From positions 20,760,941 through 20,824,940 of the forward strand of contig NW_027248278.1 in NCBI RefSeq assembly GCF_041260155.1: a stretch of 64,000 bases of DNA. The letters are read 5' to 3'. The translations under genes were made by a program, and so were the position numbers. Below are positions 37,301 through 48,880 of this stretch, one piece after another. A model generated the notes under the pieces. That model had not been told where the DNA came from and searched no databases. It worked only from the letters and a program-made list of their open reading frames with translations. Numbering within the stretch: position 1 is the first letter of the stretch; every line of letters starts with the position of its first letter. Source of the DNA: Ptychodera flava (taxonomy: Eukaryota > Hemichordata > Enteropneusta > Ptychoderidae).

Positions 37301-40300
37301 ACCGTGTTTACAATGACACACCTCTGAACAATTGATGCCGTAGAAACCCACGTCACAACTTTTATCGCATCTGTTACCTTGCCATCCAGGTGAACACTCA
37401 CAATCGCCATTTTCAACCGAACACGTGTGTCCATTGTAACAGTGCAAACATTTATCCTCACAATAATTACGTTTTTCAGAATCACAATCAGTACAGTTCG
37501 AACCAATCCATCCAGATGTGCATGTACACAGATCCAAATGATCAATATCACAGTACGCTCCATTAAAACAAGAACAATGTTTATCACAGTTTTCACCATA
37601 GTAACCAGGTATGCAAGAACAAAGACCATTAATTTGATCACATTGTTCGTTGTTTGAACAGTTGCATGGCAAGCATGAATCACCATAGAAACCATTTTGA
37701 CAGACACACTCTCCTGTTTTACTATCACATTCACTATTTGTAGGACATACACATTGACGGTCACATAGCTTTCCATAAAAGCCATTTGCACAAAAACACG
37801 AGCCGTCAGACATACAGGTTGCCCCATTTTGACAATTACATGAAAATTGACAACTGCTTCCAAAATATTGTGATGAACAAAGGCAAGAACCATCCACTCT
37901 GTTACACGTCCCGCCATTTTCACAGGTGCAGTTGTTCTTGCAGTAATATCCATACCATCCAACAGGGCATTCTGTCATGAAAATAAACGGATTCCAGATG
38001 AAATGCTGAAGCTCAAACAACTACCATTGTAGACTAGAAGAGTTTATTGCCTCATGTGTGAACGACATCATTAAAGAATGTGATAATGGCATAGCAGCTC
38101 AAAGCAAGTATTCATTAGTTTGCAGAACATTGCCGACGATTTCAAAAGATCTAAGAAAGCATTTGATTTTTAAATTTCTAATATTTGTATTATACGTTAT
38201 GAGAGTGTCTTACGTGGACTTATCTTTAATACAATAACAATGTATTATTTTTCTTATAATCAATTGCTATAACCAGCCAATTTGGCTATAAGAACACGTA
38301 TGTATGCAAATAACATTTAATGGGGAAGAAGCAGAATAAAGCATAATCTCTCTCATTAAAATTCCCTGTTAATGAACATTGCAGTTACACAGAAAAAAAC
38401 AACAACCATTTTATCACCATTGCTTAGGGTGTGAAAATGGGGAATTATGCATCGGATACGTAATTCATAATGCAAGCGGGGGTTATCGTACGTCCTGTAT
38501 TATTTGGCATGCACTCGTCGTCAAAACTCCTGTAAAGTACATGGTGGTAAGTTATAGTGTTTTCAAATTTGCCATGTAATTTATCTCTATGAAATTGCCT
38601 TTGTGGATCTACTTATTCACAAGAACGAACTTTTGATAGTCTGATCATCGTGGAATTCCTGATAGTTTTTTAATTCGTTGTTAAGGAAAGTGCACAAACT
38701 GCCATTTGTTAGTGTGATAATCTAGCACGTGAATAGATCCGTTAAAGTAAGTTGGCAAATCTGTTGGTTGGTTATGCTTAGAAACTCATGAACAATGAGA
38801 GTTTTGATCAGGTAATCTCCCTCCCCCCTACCAACGTCGTACTATAGTCGGTATCACCGACTTAAATTTGCTCTTTCTCAATTAATCTGACAAATCATGG
38901 AATTCATCGACAAGAAACATATTCGTTGGAATCGAAACAGCAAGTTAGCCTGTGCTTCACAACTCTGCTACTTCAAATTCGGTATTCGTGTATTGCATAT
39001 TACCGAACAAGATCACGCTCAGACAATGAGATCTTATGTTCTTTATGGTGTTCTAGTTATCAGAAGGTCTTAAACAACTATTTACCTGACGGATCCTTAT
39101 TATTGAGACACGTTTGTTAGAAATATCAAACTTACAAAAGGAAGCGTTGCGCTTCTAGAATACTGTGGTAGTATCTATCAGGCTTAGGCAATGACTTATA
39201 GCTACAGCGAGCGTTACGTCGGACATAATAACGTAATAGATGGCATGATTGCGAGGGGATATACAGAGACGACTGTCATATATATAAATGTCCACAAGAA
39301 CACCGACTTGAATGCAATATCTTTTATATTTCTCGTCAAAACCAACAACTCACGTGCTAATTTTGGTATAATTTAGGAGGTAATATAGGCAGTGGTAGGC
39401 TCATGACATATTGTTATACAACATTTTTGTGTTACATTGGCGTCATCAATATCGATCACCGTAATTTTTTCGTATCGCGTTCAAGTAAATTCATCAGGCA
39501 AATATGCATTAATCGGTAATACAACACTTACCTGTACAATTCTCGGTCAGTTTGGACTCTTCGGTTTTGACGTAACCGTCACAACATCTAAAAATACTAT
39601 AACGAAATATTAGGCACTATCAGCGTTCATTTCTGAATGAATATTGACGTTTGCCATTAACTATGCCATGATAGATTATGCATGCCAGCTGATTAAGTAA
39701 ATTCTTATTGATTCAAAGAATAATCATACATCTAAATTCACGTGCCTGTGTAAAGGTATGGGAAAAAAAGCGCTCTCACATCCGTGCATATTTTACGTAT
39801 CACGACCAATATTTGGATGAACACGTCGAATTCAAAACCTACTTTTGTATTTAGAAAGTTTTACTGTGAACAACAGTGCCGTAGTTTCAAAAGTTGTTAG
39901 TCAGGCACACTGTGTCCAAGTATGGGCAATCGCGTTCATTCGTGTACTAGTTTCATGCTTGTGACTACGCGCGTTGCTATACTCAAATGTTATATTCATT
40001 CACAATGCTGGTGCGAGATTACACTGTTTTGTTTTCTTTTGGGTTTTCGAAAATATGAAGAGGTACATGGAAAAATATAATCAAATTGATGGCCATAAAG
40101 CGATGCTAGATAAGCAAGCCCCTAGCCAGCCGTCTCTCATCTTTAGGCACGGTGATTTTACTGCGAAATGCCTACAAACATGTCTATAGTCATACTATTA
40201 TTTTGTTAGTTTTGAGTCGAATTTTTTTCTGATGTTGGAACCTCGCTGTCTGTTCAGTGTTAATCACAATAATTTACATAACGCTTCTGTTCTTCTTTCG

Positions 40301-40746
40301 CCTTGACTTCCGCCTTAATCTCTGTTGGTCAAGTACTAAAGTAGGTTGCTTTGCATGTCATAGAATTGTGCAGGTAAACAAATACGTTATTAATAAATGT
40401 ATGTTGAGTCGCAACGGGATGCAGCAATCTCTTTCTGAAGAAATGACATAAATGGCGTTTAAATTTTTATATCACACGTATTTTTATCTCCAAAACTAGG
40501 ATTTACGGTGACGACATGCCCTCCTTATGTCGGGCAAATGGTCACTATACATCAGGCAGACAAGGCTACGATATGTATTTTATCTTACGTTGGCCCTGTC
40601 AATGGTTCGAACCAAACGCAAGCATGTGGATCGTCCGGTCTAACTTGTCCTGCAAACATTGCGTCATCACTGCAAGAAATCAGTCTTACTGCCACAACCA
40701 TACCGATCAGTGACAATTGAGGTTGATAAAGCTTCGTAGCAACCAT
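31187..40746 (-). CDS. Gene B: Draper/MEGF10-like engulfment receptor with EMI, EGF repeats, TM and ITAM
   Basis: Eight minus-strand exons (40746-40589, 39587-39532, 37971-37047, 36163-36048, 35527-35365, 32603-32569, 32452-32273, 31323-31187) join in phase to 589 codons. Order: leader (about 1-26), DDPHAC..W and CCDGY parts of an EMI module (about 37-72), a run of EGF-like repeats to about residue 380, a Cys-rich membrane-proximal exon, NLT/NNT glycosylation sites, one helix (about 442-465) with RKRR behind it, and a tail with YENM (495), YQDL (509), YQIL (520), YEIV (555) and YQKL (579). EMI plus EGF repeats plus an ITAM tail is the plan of Draper, CED-1 and MEGF10, surface receptors for apoptotic cells and debris that signal through SH2 proteins. 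The exon model is mine; the 35-nt exon is the weakest link. Protein-level similarity was judged by eye. Confidence 0.8.
31324..32272 (-). other. Intron of gene B
   Basis: No exon seen. About 200 bp at 32090-32230 resembles 2340-2530 in gene A's intron 1, probably a dispersed repeat because the introns do not correspond. Confidence 0.5.
32273..32452 (-). CDS. Gene B cytoplasmic exon with ITAM
   Basis: CTTTCAG acceptor, 180 nt, GTAAGA donor, phase 1 at both ends. It reads ...EYENM...MVDYQDLRDLTHSQYQIL... The YQDL and YQIL boxes are seven residues apart, which fits the ITAM consensus YxxL/I-x6-8-YxxL/I. YENM fits the YxxM docking site for PI3-kinase SH2 domains. VDYQDL and SQYQIL also satisfy the single ITIM pattern, so the sign of signalling cannot be read from sequence. 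Confidence 0.8.
32569..32603 (-). CDS. Gene B short juxtamembrane exon (35 nt)
   Basis: Between CTCGGCAG and GTGAGA lies a 35-nt open segment (LSVEVQMLCQI). Its entry phase (2) and exit phase (1) are exactly what is needed to join the transmembrane exon to the ITAM exon. The acceptor has a weak pyrimidine tract. Another exon in the same intron could do this job instead. Confidence 0.5.
33672..33991 (-). CDS. Possible alternative last exon with its own TM-like segment
   Basis: The minus-strand frame is open for about 105 codons to a stop and begins DIEAVELYDQL, then a hydrophobic SIILTLLICILCFMLMI followed by KKYQ. An AG at 33992-33993 would give entry phase 1, the same as the main transmembrane exon. 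It could therefore replace that exon and remove the ITAM. The acceptor lies in an AAAC repeat without pyrimidines, so this may be chance. Confidence 0.25.
34617..35295. mobile_element. 679-bp foldback element with TTAA target duplication, inside a gene B intron
   Basis: Arms of about 285 bp (34617-34905 and 35012-35295) are nearly identical reverse complements, about 95% by eye. The loop is about 105 bp. Ends GGTAGCTA/TAGCTACC are flanked by TTAA (34613-34616 and 35296-35299). No ORF. TTAA suggests mobilisation by a piggyBac- or Kolobok-type transposase. High arm identity implies a fairly recent or conversion-maintained copy. Confidence 0.9.
35365..35527 (-). CDS. Gene B transmembrane exon
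   Basis: TTTACCGTAG acceptor, 163 nt, GTAAGC donor (phase 1 in, phase 2 out). It encodes NLT and NNT glycosylation sites, then a 24-residue hydrophobic helix (IWIVIAVIVVIACIVSIATV...) and RKRR, which sets an outside-to-inside orientation. Confidence 0.85.
35784..35992. mobile_element. 209-bp MITE with about 30-bp perfect TIRs
   Basis: CACGATTGGAACTAATTTGG plus about ten more bases are repeated inverted at the right end (CCAATCGTG at 35984-35992). It lies in the intron only 55 bp below the exon at 36048. No clear target duplication. Confidence 0.85.
36048..36163 (-). CDS. Gene B Cys-rich membrane-proximal exon
   Basis: GATTTCAG acceptor, 116 nt, GTAGGT donor. Reads CEEQKCKYPNAIVCMEKPF..., then CQDGWTASLC. 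Six cysteines in 38 residues, without the regular EGF spacing. The first base completes the Arg codon from the EGF exon and the last base starts the Gly codon of the TM exon. Confidence 0.8.
36164..37046 (-). other. Intron of gene B
   Basis: No exon or element recognised. Confidence 0.5.
37047..37971 (-). CDS. Gene B main EGF-repeat exon
   Basis: TTTTCATGACAG acceptor and GTAAGA donor enclose 925 nt (phase 1 in, phase 2 out) encoding one run of about seven EGF/laminin-EGF-like repeats. Typical blocks are CENGGTCNRVDGSC, CFCANGFYGKLC and CECSPGWQGNRC, six to eight Cys each with Gly-Tyr/Trp before the last Cys. The repeats sit together in one exon, as is common in invertebrate MEGF/Draper-type receptors. 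They form the extracellular stalk and ligand-binding part. ORFs in other frames here are shadows. Confidence 0.9.
37972..39531 (-). other. Intron of gene B
   Basis: No exon recognised. 39381-39531 is paralogous to 1720-1893 of gene A. Confidence 0.5.
39532..39587 (-). CDS. Gene B exon 2: end of EMI module
   Basis: 56 nt between TTTTTAG and GTAAGT: CCDGYVKTEESKLTENCT. It enters in phase 2 and leaves in phase 1, and joins ECPVGWYG of the EGF exon. Conserved in gene A (1894-1949). Confidence 0.8.
40589..40746 (-). CDS. Gene B exon 1: signal peptide and start of EMI module
   Basis: ATG at 40746, hydrophobic leader LSLIGMVVAV, then RPDDPHACVWFEPLTGP and a GTAAGA donor (phase 2). The ATG is conserved with gene A, while the upstream in-frame ATGs are not. 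The upstream flank to about 41545 is also conserved with gene A. Confidence 0.75.
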
Positions 40747-40749
40747 GAT

Positions 40750-41560
40750 CTGTGAATTGAAATTTACATCATTTTCTATTAATAATGATATCCATAATTC
40801 ACTAAGCATTATAAATTGTATATGGATTGCTGGCACATGTTCCACTTTTACAGTGCATTTCAGATCAGTACCACAGCTGAATGTGTGAACCGGCCACGAT
40901 ACATGCACATTATATTTGTTGCCTTGGTTATTACAACACATTTAATTAACTGAAGTACGCCATCATGCAGGGGTCACCTCTGTCCTGACTGATAGCTGAA
41001 CAGTTTATTACAATTGGTCCATAATGTAGCCATGTTAGAAACTGCAGATAAATGTGGCAACACCATTCATTTTATTACACTACAACTCACATTATAGAAT
41101 TAGTTGAAAGCTAAGTTTAAACACCTGAACATACTTTTGATCATTTGTTTAATGAACATGAATAAAGGACAGTTTTAGGTTAGAACAACATTCTTGTAAC
41201 ATCTACACTGTACCAAGTGCAATCAACTGAATGATAGGTGTTTCTGTTTAGTCAGGCTCATCCCGATGCTGATTTACAATAATGATTACATAGTCGACTT
41301 TGAAATGTTTTGTGATACCTAAGAAGTCGTGTACATAGGTAATGTACATGCAACATGTCTGTCTCACACACTGTAACTTAGAGGTCACAAAAACACATTT
41401 ATCAATCTCAATGTGTGTTGGTTCAACTGTATTTTAATTGCCTCGTCAGAACCCTTTGAAATATTCAAAACGATGCAAAACATATCTACATCATGATTTC
41501 AGCTGTGAATTTATTGTTTTCTGTCTGACACGCTACCAGTGTCAAGGTAAATATGTAAGA
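40750..41560 (-). promoter_or_regulatory. 5' flank of gene B, uninterrupted copy of the gene A flank
   Basis: Blocks matching 4850-4940, 6100-6240 and 8715-9230 lie here next to each other. It is the empty-site version of the gene A upstream region and presumably holds the promoter. No core promoter element is claimed. Confidence 0.5.
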
Positions 41561-44500
41561 ATGTCTATTTTAGTGTTTTAAAAACTTCATGATGTGATAA
41601 CTCATAGGTCATAACAGTACATTGAATGTCATGTAGGGCCTATTTCTAAATATTCAAATGAACTCCTGATCAGTATACCGTGCCCAACTTTACAGCATAA
41701 ATATGAGAAATGTTCCTCAGAAGTCAAATAAAATTTCGTTGTCGTTCTGTTGTTCAGTACCCTAATTACAACACTTCATACGATATACGCCATGAGCAAA
41801 TGATTAGTATACCGCAACCTTTGAACTAATAGAATTATGACAGACGGCCCATATATTTTTGATCACATCCGGTTCAATTAGTCATTTACTTCATATGCAA
41901 ATTAGCCCTTACATCTGTGTGATGACACGAATTATCGGACTGTTACAGGCGTATGGCTAATGCAGACACGCATTTAATGCATGGTCGTTGCGTGACTTGG
42001 TAGTATGCGTGGGACATTCGCCTAACAGATATAATAGTGCACGCTGTCAGGTTTTTTTAAGATCGGGGTCTTCTTGACAGACGACGAATATATCTCACGT
42101 TTCTTAATAGTTGTCATCGTTGGTGTCGTTGTTATTGTTGCTGCTATTGTTCTTGTTTTTGGTGTTGGTGATGTTGTTGTTTAAATTGAATGGACGGCAA
42201 TAAAATGCGGTAATTTTCTTTCAACAATTAACGTCTTTTCCTCTTTTGAATGACAAAATCATGACCGCAATTTAGGTTACACTTTAATGGATATGCCCTG
42301 CTAGCTAGCAAGTAAGTATCCTAGTCAAGTAATGATGTACACCGTACTGTAAGTCAGATTTTGAGTCCGCTTTATTTTAGTCTTTCTCGGTCAGCGATTA
42401 GTGGCCTAGATGTTACCTGGCATCCGTAATTTGTTCCGTAAAAATCTTTTGAGTCTGTTGAAGCAATAATTCTGCACGATAAAGATTCTCTGATAATTGT
42501 CATTGTCTATTTTCTAACACCGCCACTTGAGAACAAAGTCACTGTGTTACTGAGCTCACTGCCACTCAGTTCCACTTTAAAATATGCCACAGATCCAATT
42601 AATCTCAACAACACTGTAGAATTTGAGATACACCTCGGAGATAAAAATAATTCATAATTAAAGCTTCAAACCTCAAAAAATAAGTCAAACAATAGACAGA
42701 TAAACGGTCAGATGCTCGATCTCGTCTTATCTAGTTCAACAACAATGTCAGATTCTATATATAGGTACTTGAAAACACTAAACTGATGACTAACCGATTC
42801 CTTTCCACACGATAATCATTCGAAAATACTTTATGTCTTATTATTTATTTATATTACTCGTTGGTATTTATTTAAGTTACAGCCCTTTAGGTCTGCAGAT
42901 TGCTCATTTGAGGACATGAAACTTAGTTAATAATGTTAGATTTTGAAACCAGGCTGAACTGTCAACTACATTAAGTTTTTCAGACATAACCAATGCCAAA
43001 TTCTTTCGAACAAATCGTTTTGAATGTTAATTAATAATTCAATCAAGGTTGGAAATATCTTGAAAGGAATAATTTTAATAATCTTTGAACATATTATATG
43101 CAGCTTTAACTTAATTACTTTTTAAGCTGTTACCACTGAGAAATTACGACCTAGATTCAAGAACAAATAACGTAAATTGGGCTAACAAACTAAGAAAGCT
43201 TTGATCGGACTACCCAGGTTACCTAGATTTAAAGGCAAACACAAATCATGCAAATCACAAGGCAAAATAATCGTAAACGACGACACCTCCGGCAATTGTC
43301 AAATATGACGAAAAATGTACATTTCGATAAAATATGTTTAGGTGGTCACCGGCTAATCATAAATTTCGTATCATGTCATTACAGGGATCGAGACTAATAG
43401 GAAGTAATGCAAAATGTTATCAAGGACGCTAACAACGATAACCGACGTAACATTTGCAGGCCGCCGTATTTTTATATGTACATTTGAAGAAATCAAAGGA
43501 AAAAAACCGAAAGTTGTCCCTATACTTCGATAAGACCCAAAGTGAGCGATATAATTTGGATAATTGCTGCCGTCGAAAGGTTATGAAAAATATTTATATA
43601 CGTAAGTAATATTCAATTTCAACCAGCCGTGTTTGCAATGTTGTCGTTGTCGTTATTGTTGGTGCTGTTGCTCGTTGTATTTCACCACAGTTCCTCCATC
43701 AACTGTGATAATGTATCTATGCTTGAGACATTTTACATGTGACTTTGCTTTACGGTGGCAATTTTGTATTCAAGGGATTGACGTGGGTCACTATTTTAGC
43801 ACTAGGCTTTGGGTGTGACTGGTTTATCAGGGACGTCATCATGTACGTTTTTTCCAAAAAGTCGTCTTGTTGCTCCGATATACTGTAATGGTGGTCAGCA
43901 CTGTATTTATAATCATCTAACAACTCAAAGACTTAAAAATATATGTAGTTTTTGGCGCACATATTTCTCTATCGATTGCACTTTTGTTCACTTAACAAGT
44001 ATTTTTAAGTAAACTGGTATTTATATTCTTATTTTCAATGGCAGAATAAAAACTATACAATAGGTGTTTCTCTTGAACTTTTACACTATTATATATATTT
44101 ATGGATATCATAAACACACAGCTAAATCACAAACAAAACATGTTTATCATCAAAACCTTCTTGAACAAAATCCTTCGTAGCATAAATATAATTGCATTTA
44201 CTAAGCCCTATACAATAATCTATGAAATCGGTCTGAGAGTCCAGTAGTCTATTTTGACAGTATAGCGTTATGTGTCTCCTGTTTTGGGTAGGTGATTGGC
44301 AAATGAAAGTCACTGATCGACGAAAAACATTCCGATGACCAAACCATGATAACATAGAAGCGTATTACCAAGATGTAGAATGACCAGAGGATAAATCTTG
44401 TATGTTCATAGGTAAAACTTTCCAACCAGTTAAATAAACGAAACTTTGTCCCCTACCTTAGCAAAGAAGAGATACAAGGTATCTTGTCCTGAATACTAAG

Positions 44501-44916
44501 TGTTCTCAGTGCTGAAGTGGTCAGTGTACTTATCACAACTATGATAAGTCATTATGGTGTTCACACATTTGAGCAAAGGAAATGGCAGTGATAAAAACGA
44601 TCATTTTATGCTAAAATGAAATTGGCTGTGTTGTGACCAATTGAGTGGAAGGAGGTTAGGGCTTAACTCATAAAGCTAACATAGACAACACGACAGAAAA
44701 TTCGGTGATACACCGCGAACAATAAACAATAAAATGCCAAGTCATGCTTTATCTGCCAAAGACATTTGTAAAGTGCTTTCAAAGTAGAGTAGTCTAACTG
44801 CCATTCATTTTGTCGAAAAACTTAAATTTACGAGCTTCATCGTTAAGGTACAATTATTGTACCTTACCACGCATAATTTATAGCAATAAGCCGTAAATAT
44901 ATTATTCCTGACAATG

Positions 44917-44962
<46 letters not shown>

Positions 44963-45780
44963 AAAATCACATTTTTTTCTATGAAGATATTTCTAACCTT
45001 GAATAAATTTGCAATGATAATTTCAATCAAGGACAATTACCCTAACTTTGGGACACAAACAACACAGCCTTGGTTGGACTGCCTAGGGCACTGAAGTTAT
45101 GACGATTCAAGTAGAGTAAATTGGAGCGCAAAGCAATCGTAAACAAAATAGCCTTCGGTTCGGTTTCATAACGATAACAGAGATAATTGTCAGAAACCGG
45201 AAAAAATAAAATTAATGTACATTTCGACAAATCTATGCAAACAGTCAGTGGCTAATTTTATTTCTCATCATTTTAAGGCAGAGATCGAGAGTAACAGTGG
45301 GAATGGAAAGGAAGTTAAAGACACAAAACAATGAAAGCCGACAGTACACATGCAGGCGTCCAATATTTGCTTAAATTGAACGAAATAAAAAAGGCGAAAA
45401 TATGGCCCTTGACTTCCACATGATAGTCGGGTCGGAAGGTAGGGTTCCCATGCACCCCATGGATGTATTTTTTAACCTACATTTTTGTAATCCTTAGGAT
45501 CTATATTTAATGAATTTTGATGTTCCAAAAATCAAATAGTGTCCCATGGGGTTCATTTAACGCCATCTTTGCCGCCATCTTGGCCACCATCTTGGATTTC
45601 AACAATGGGGTGGGGGTCACGTATTTACCGCTCGACGGAAACAGAAACAATAAAATACTATAAACGCTACATTTTTAGAAAGCCAAGATAATGGCCTTTC
45701 ATTTATATATAACTTAATAGGAATAAATTAATATTCGAACGCCGATTAGACTTTATATCGGCCATTGACCGTAAATCGTA
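41560..45780. other. Non-coding region with a diverged direct duplication
   Basis: Parts of 43190-43550 and 45060-45430 correspond (GTACATTTCGA, ATCGAGA.TAA, AATCGTAAAC, GAAA..AAAAAA..CGAAA in the same order), an old direct repeat. A 23-bp palindrome TAAGGTACAAT/ATTGTACCTTA lies at about 44845-44868. No gene recognised. Confidence 0.35.
44919..44961. repeat. (TC)n microsatellite
   Basis: Pure TC run of about 42 bp. Confidence 0.95.
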
Positions 45781-45799
45781 AAATTTGCTAAATTTCCCA

Positions 45800-46480
45800 C
45801 ACAATAATTAAGTTCTCGTTCCTCAAACAATTTTTCATAAGGTATTTATACATTTTTTGGAAGAACTCAGTGCAATAAACAAGAAAAAACAACATTAAAA
45901 GTATGTGTTTGAGATTTAGTGGGTGCATGAGCTTGTTTCTTACTACGCGGTATTCCATATATCCGTGTGTAACATAAGGGGTAGGGATAATGTTTTTCTT
46001 TCTGTTTCGAATCATGAATGATGAAACCATAAAATATGTTACATTTTTTGAAAGTGCTGCATCAGACCTTTTTAAAATATATAGATTTATGGGGAAAATT
46101 GCATATTTAAAAGTTACACAGCTTAAACCTTTCGGTTTTTGTCGATTTTAAGTGATTTTTTAAGAACGAATTTACAACATATGGGGTAGGGGTAATGTTC
46201 CCCTTTCTGCCTCGAACCATGGATTGTGAAACCATATAAATGTTATACCGTTTGAAAGCTCTGAAAAGGGCCTTTCCAAATATATATAGATTTATGGGGA
46301 AAAATTGCATATTAAAAAGTTACACAGCTTAAACCTTTCGGTTTGTGTCGATTTTAAGTGATTTTTTAAGAACGAAATTACAACATATGGGGTAGGGGTA
46401 ATGTTTCCCTTTCTTCCTCGAACCATGAATTATGAAACCCTATAAATGTTATACTGTTTTGAAAGCTCTCAAAAGGGCCT
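45800..46480. repeat. About 208-bp tandem repeat, left part
   Basis: Units start GGGGTAGGGGTAATGTT (about 45978, 46182, 46389) and contain GAAACCATATAAATGTTATAC, GGGCCTTTCCAAA and TTACACAGCTTAAACC-like blocks. The array is interrupted by the element at 46481-51366 and resumes after it. Confidence 0.85.
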
Positions 46481-46735
46481 GTACTGCGGCATTTTGTAAT
46501 ACTGACGTGTTTTGTAATAACTTACGCAAAATGTAATAAGGGGTATCAGCATTTGTAATAACTGACGCATTTTGTATAAGTCTTCAGTATTTTGTAATAA
46601 ACCAGTCTACGCGTTTTGTAACAAGGGTATCAGCATTTTGTAATAAAAAATTGTCTACGCAAAATGTAACAAGGGTATCAGCATTTTGTAGTAATTCGCA
46701 CTTTGTAATAACAGTTGACGCATTTTGTAATAATT

Positions 46736-48160
46736 TTAAAACTTTTCCAGTTTAAAGTATTAACAGATATTTCATTGACTTTGGAATGGTATTACAAAGT
46801 GTCTGTTTACTCGTTAAGTAAGTACAAAAATTGATCGCTGCCTGACTTCCATTTCAAATTAGAATGACTTAATTTTAGATAGCTGTTAATCAGTATTTTT
46901 ACCAACTGATCATCTGAGGCAGGTAACTACTAGATTTTGACCAGTTTATTATCATATATTTGAGAGAATCACTGGTATACACAGTCAGTTGATTTATTAA
47001 ATAGAGGATAACGACATTCTTTCTGATGTATTGCAGACAACCAGCAATGAACATGTAGAGACCCAGATAAAATGAAATATGATAACATAAAATGAATTAT
47101 TATACATCTGCCTTCACAAACAATAGAATCGAGCTTCCGTAAAAACGGGCACGTAACGGGCATGCAATAACCCCTTTACTCTCATATTTGATGATAAACA
47201 TTATATCATTGAATGGCTCTATACTGAAACTCCATACTGTACTTTGAAAATTACTTCTGATAAAAGAAACAGAAGTAAATGTATTACGACTGTTTAAAGG
47301 TGAAAAATATTAGTCGCGCCAGCGGCTTACTGACTACGCATGCGCATATTTATAATATACTATCCGACTAACCGGAAGTGTACCCTTCTTTCATGGGCGC
47401 CGCCATGTTTTTTTTTTGAGTACTCGTAAATAAACGAATACGAAACAAATTACTATTGCATAACATGCCATTTATAAAATATACCTCTTTTATTAGCCAG
47501 TAAATGTTATTATGCACCTTGTCGCTGATACAAAATATCGTTAATATAGATAAGGGAGAAAACTGTCGTGCATATGAACGGGGGCAAACGCAAAGAATGC
47601 TGGGATTGAATTTTAGAAAAGCGCCCCCTGTGTCAATAATTAGATTCAAAAATTGCCAGTTTTTAGACGGAACGCTATAGTTTTCAGCTTGCAAGTGGAA
47701 GGTGGGCAGTGCGGTTACCATTGCAATGATAATGATTGCATAATACGCCCCTTGTTTAACGCAATAGGCTGTTATCATTGTAAAAATTGCCAATTTTTGT
47801 CCAAAATTGTACACGTTACAGAAAATCTATACCTGCACTGCTGCAGGGTTTGACGTCGTGTACCGTACGTGAACTGCTTTCATCAGAGGGAAACTGGGCA
47901 TAGTTGTCATACAAACGTTTATAAAGTAACAATTAATTACATTTTATCATGAATCAATACAAATAACATTGCCAATCTTAACCCCTGGCGCGACACCAAG
48001 GGCTGAGCCCTATATAATATTTATATGAGCTAATAACGAAAGCTCACCAAGACGGCACTGTACAAATATGGCACGACATCGCTGCTCCGTTCGCACATCG
48101 AATGTTGGATGAGCGCGCGATGTAAACAAAGATGGCGCTTACCCTTTACCCGCTCACAGT
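46736..48160. other. Interior of the 4.9-kb element, no recognised gene
   Basis: The longest reading, minus 47368-47814 (148 codons), shows no known motif. Confidence 0.35.
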
Positions 48161-48163
48161 TAA

Positions 48164-48349
48164 AGGTATACTGTCACCTGTTCCAATTTTGCCACAGTTA
48201 CCATGGAAAGAGAAAATCTAACCAATCACAGATTTTAAGCGGTTGGCCGCTTTTTAAAAACAGCGCCCTAACATGGGCATTTTGAATACCAAGGAACTCT
48301 CCTTTGACCATATATGGGCATATTTAGATTACAGGTGGCTGTATACCTT
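48164..48349. mobile_element. 186-bp MITE with TTAA target duplication
   Basis: Ends AGGTATACTGTCACCTGT and the complement of AGGTATACAGCCACCTGT, flanked by TTAA at 48160-48163 and 48350-48353. Nested in the 4.9-kb element. Confidence 0.8.
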
Positions 48350-48439
48350 TAAGAAAGCGATGCAGAATATGCCTCTAAAGTGTATGGAATAATGCATCGG
48401 AAACGACGGGTGCATATATTCTTGATAAAAAAGGAGATG

Positions 48440-48880
48440 TATGATATAGAAATATCGCGAGGCGCTGACTATTAACGTTTATTTGCGGGCAAGGGCGAGA
48501 GGAAAGCCAAAAGGCTTGCCGCGCCTGTTAACTTGGAACGCAAGGAAACCGTCAAAATTTCCGAACATTTCAGGAGCGAACGACAACTGGGCCCCTAGAA
48601 ACTGAGCAATACGCGACGCACTGTCACGAGCGCTGTAAAAAAATTGGCAAAGCCGGAGATGTTTTCAGAAAAAAGTACCTCAACTTGACCTACAAGTGCT
48701 CCATTTTATTTTTTGATTGATTATGATTTACGTTTGAGCTTTAAAGTTACGATACTTTAAGTTGTTAATCTTATTATTCGTATTAACGGGCAGGTAATCA
48801 AACCATTACTGTGTATTTGTCGTCAGTCACGTGGTTTAGCTCGACCAATCAAAATGCGACGGGCTGGGCATGGTAATATA
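48440..48880 (-). mobile_element. Third copy of the 5464-6087 MITE family (partial)
   Basis: Matches the reverse complement of about 5464-5960, including CACTGTCACGAGCGCTGTAA-like, TTTACGTTTGAGCTTTAAAG-like and the end GGGCATGGTAATATA. One inner arm of the foldback is missing. Confidence 0.7.

Noticed and set aside
37285..37962. 225-codon minus ORF and plus ORFs over the EGF exon
   Set aside because: Shadow frames of the Cys-rich repeats. The EGF frame has the domain pattern and the matching splice phases.
40260..40330. Candidate middle EMI exon (charged, Lys/Glu-rich reading on the minus strand)
   Set aside because: The entry phase does not match exon 1 or meets a stop at once, there are no cysteines, and no counterpart was found in gene A.
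44845..44868. 23-bp palindrome TAAGGTACAAT/ATTGTACCTTA
   Set aside because: Isolated, with no surrounding repeat or gene to give it meaning. Noted only.
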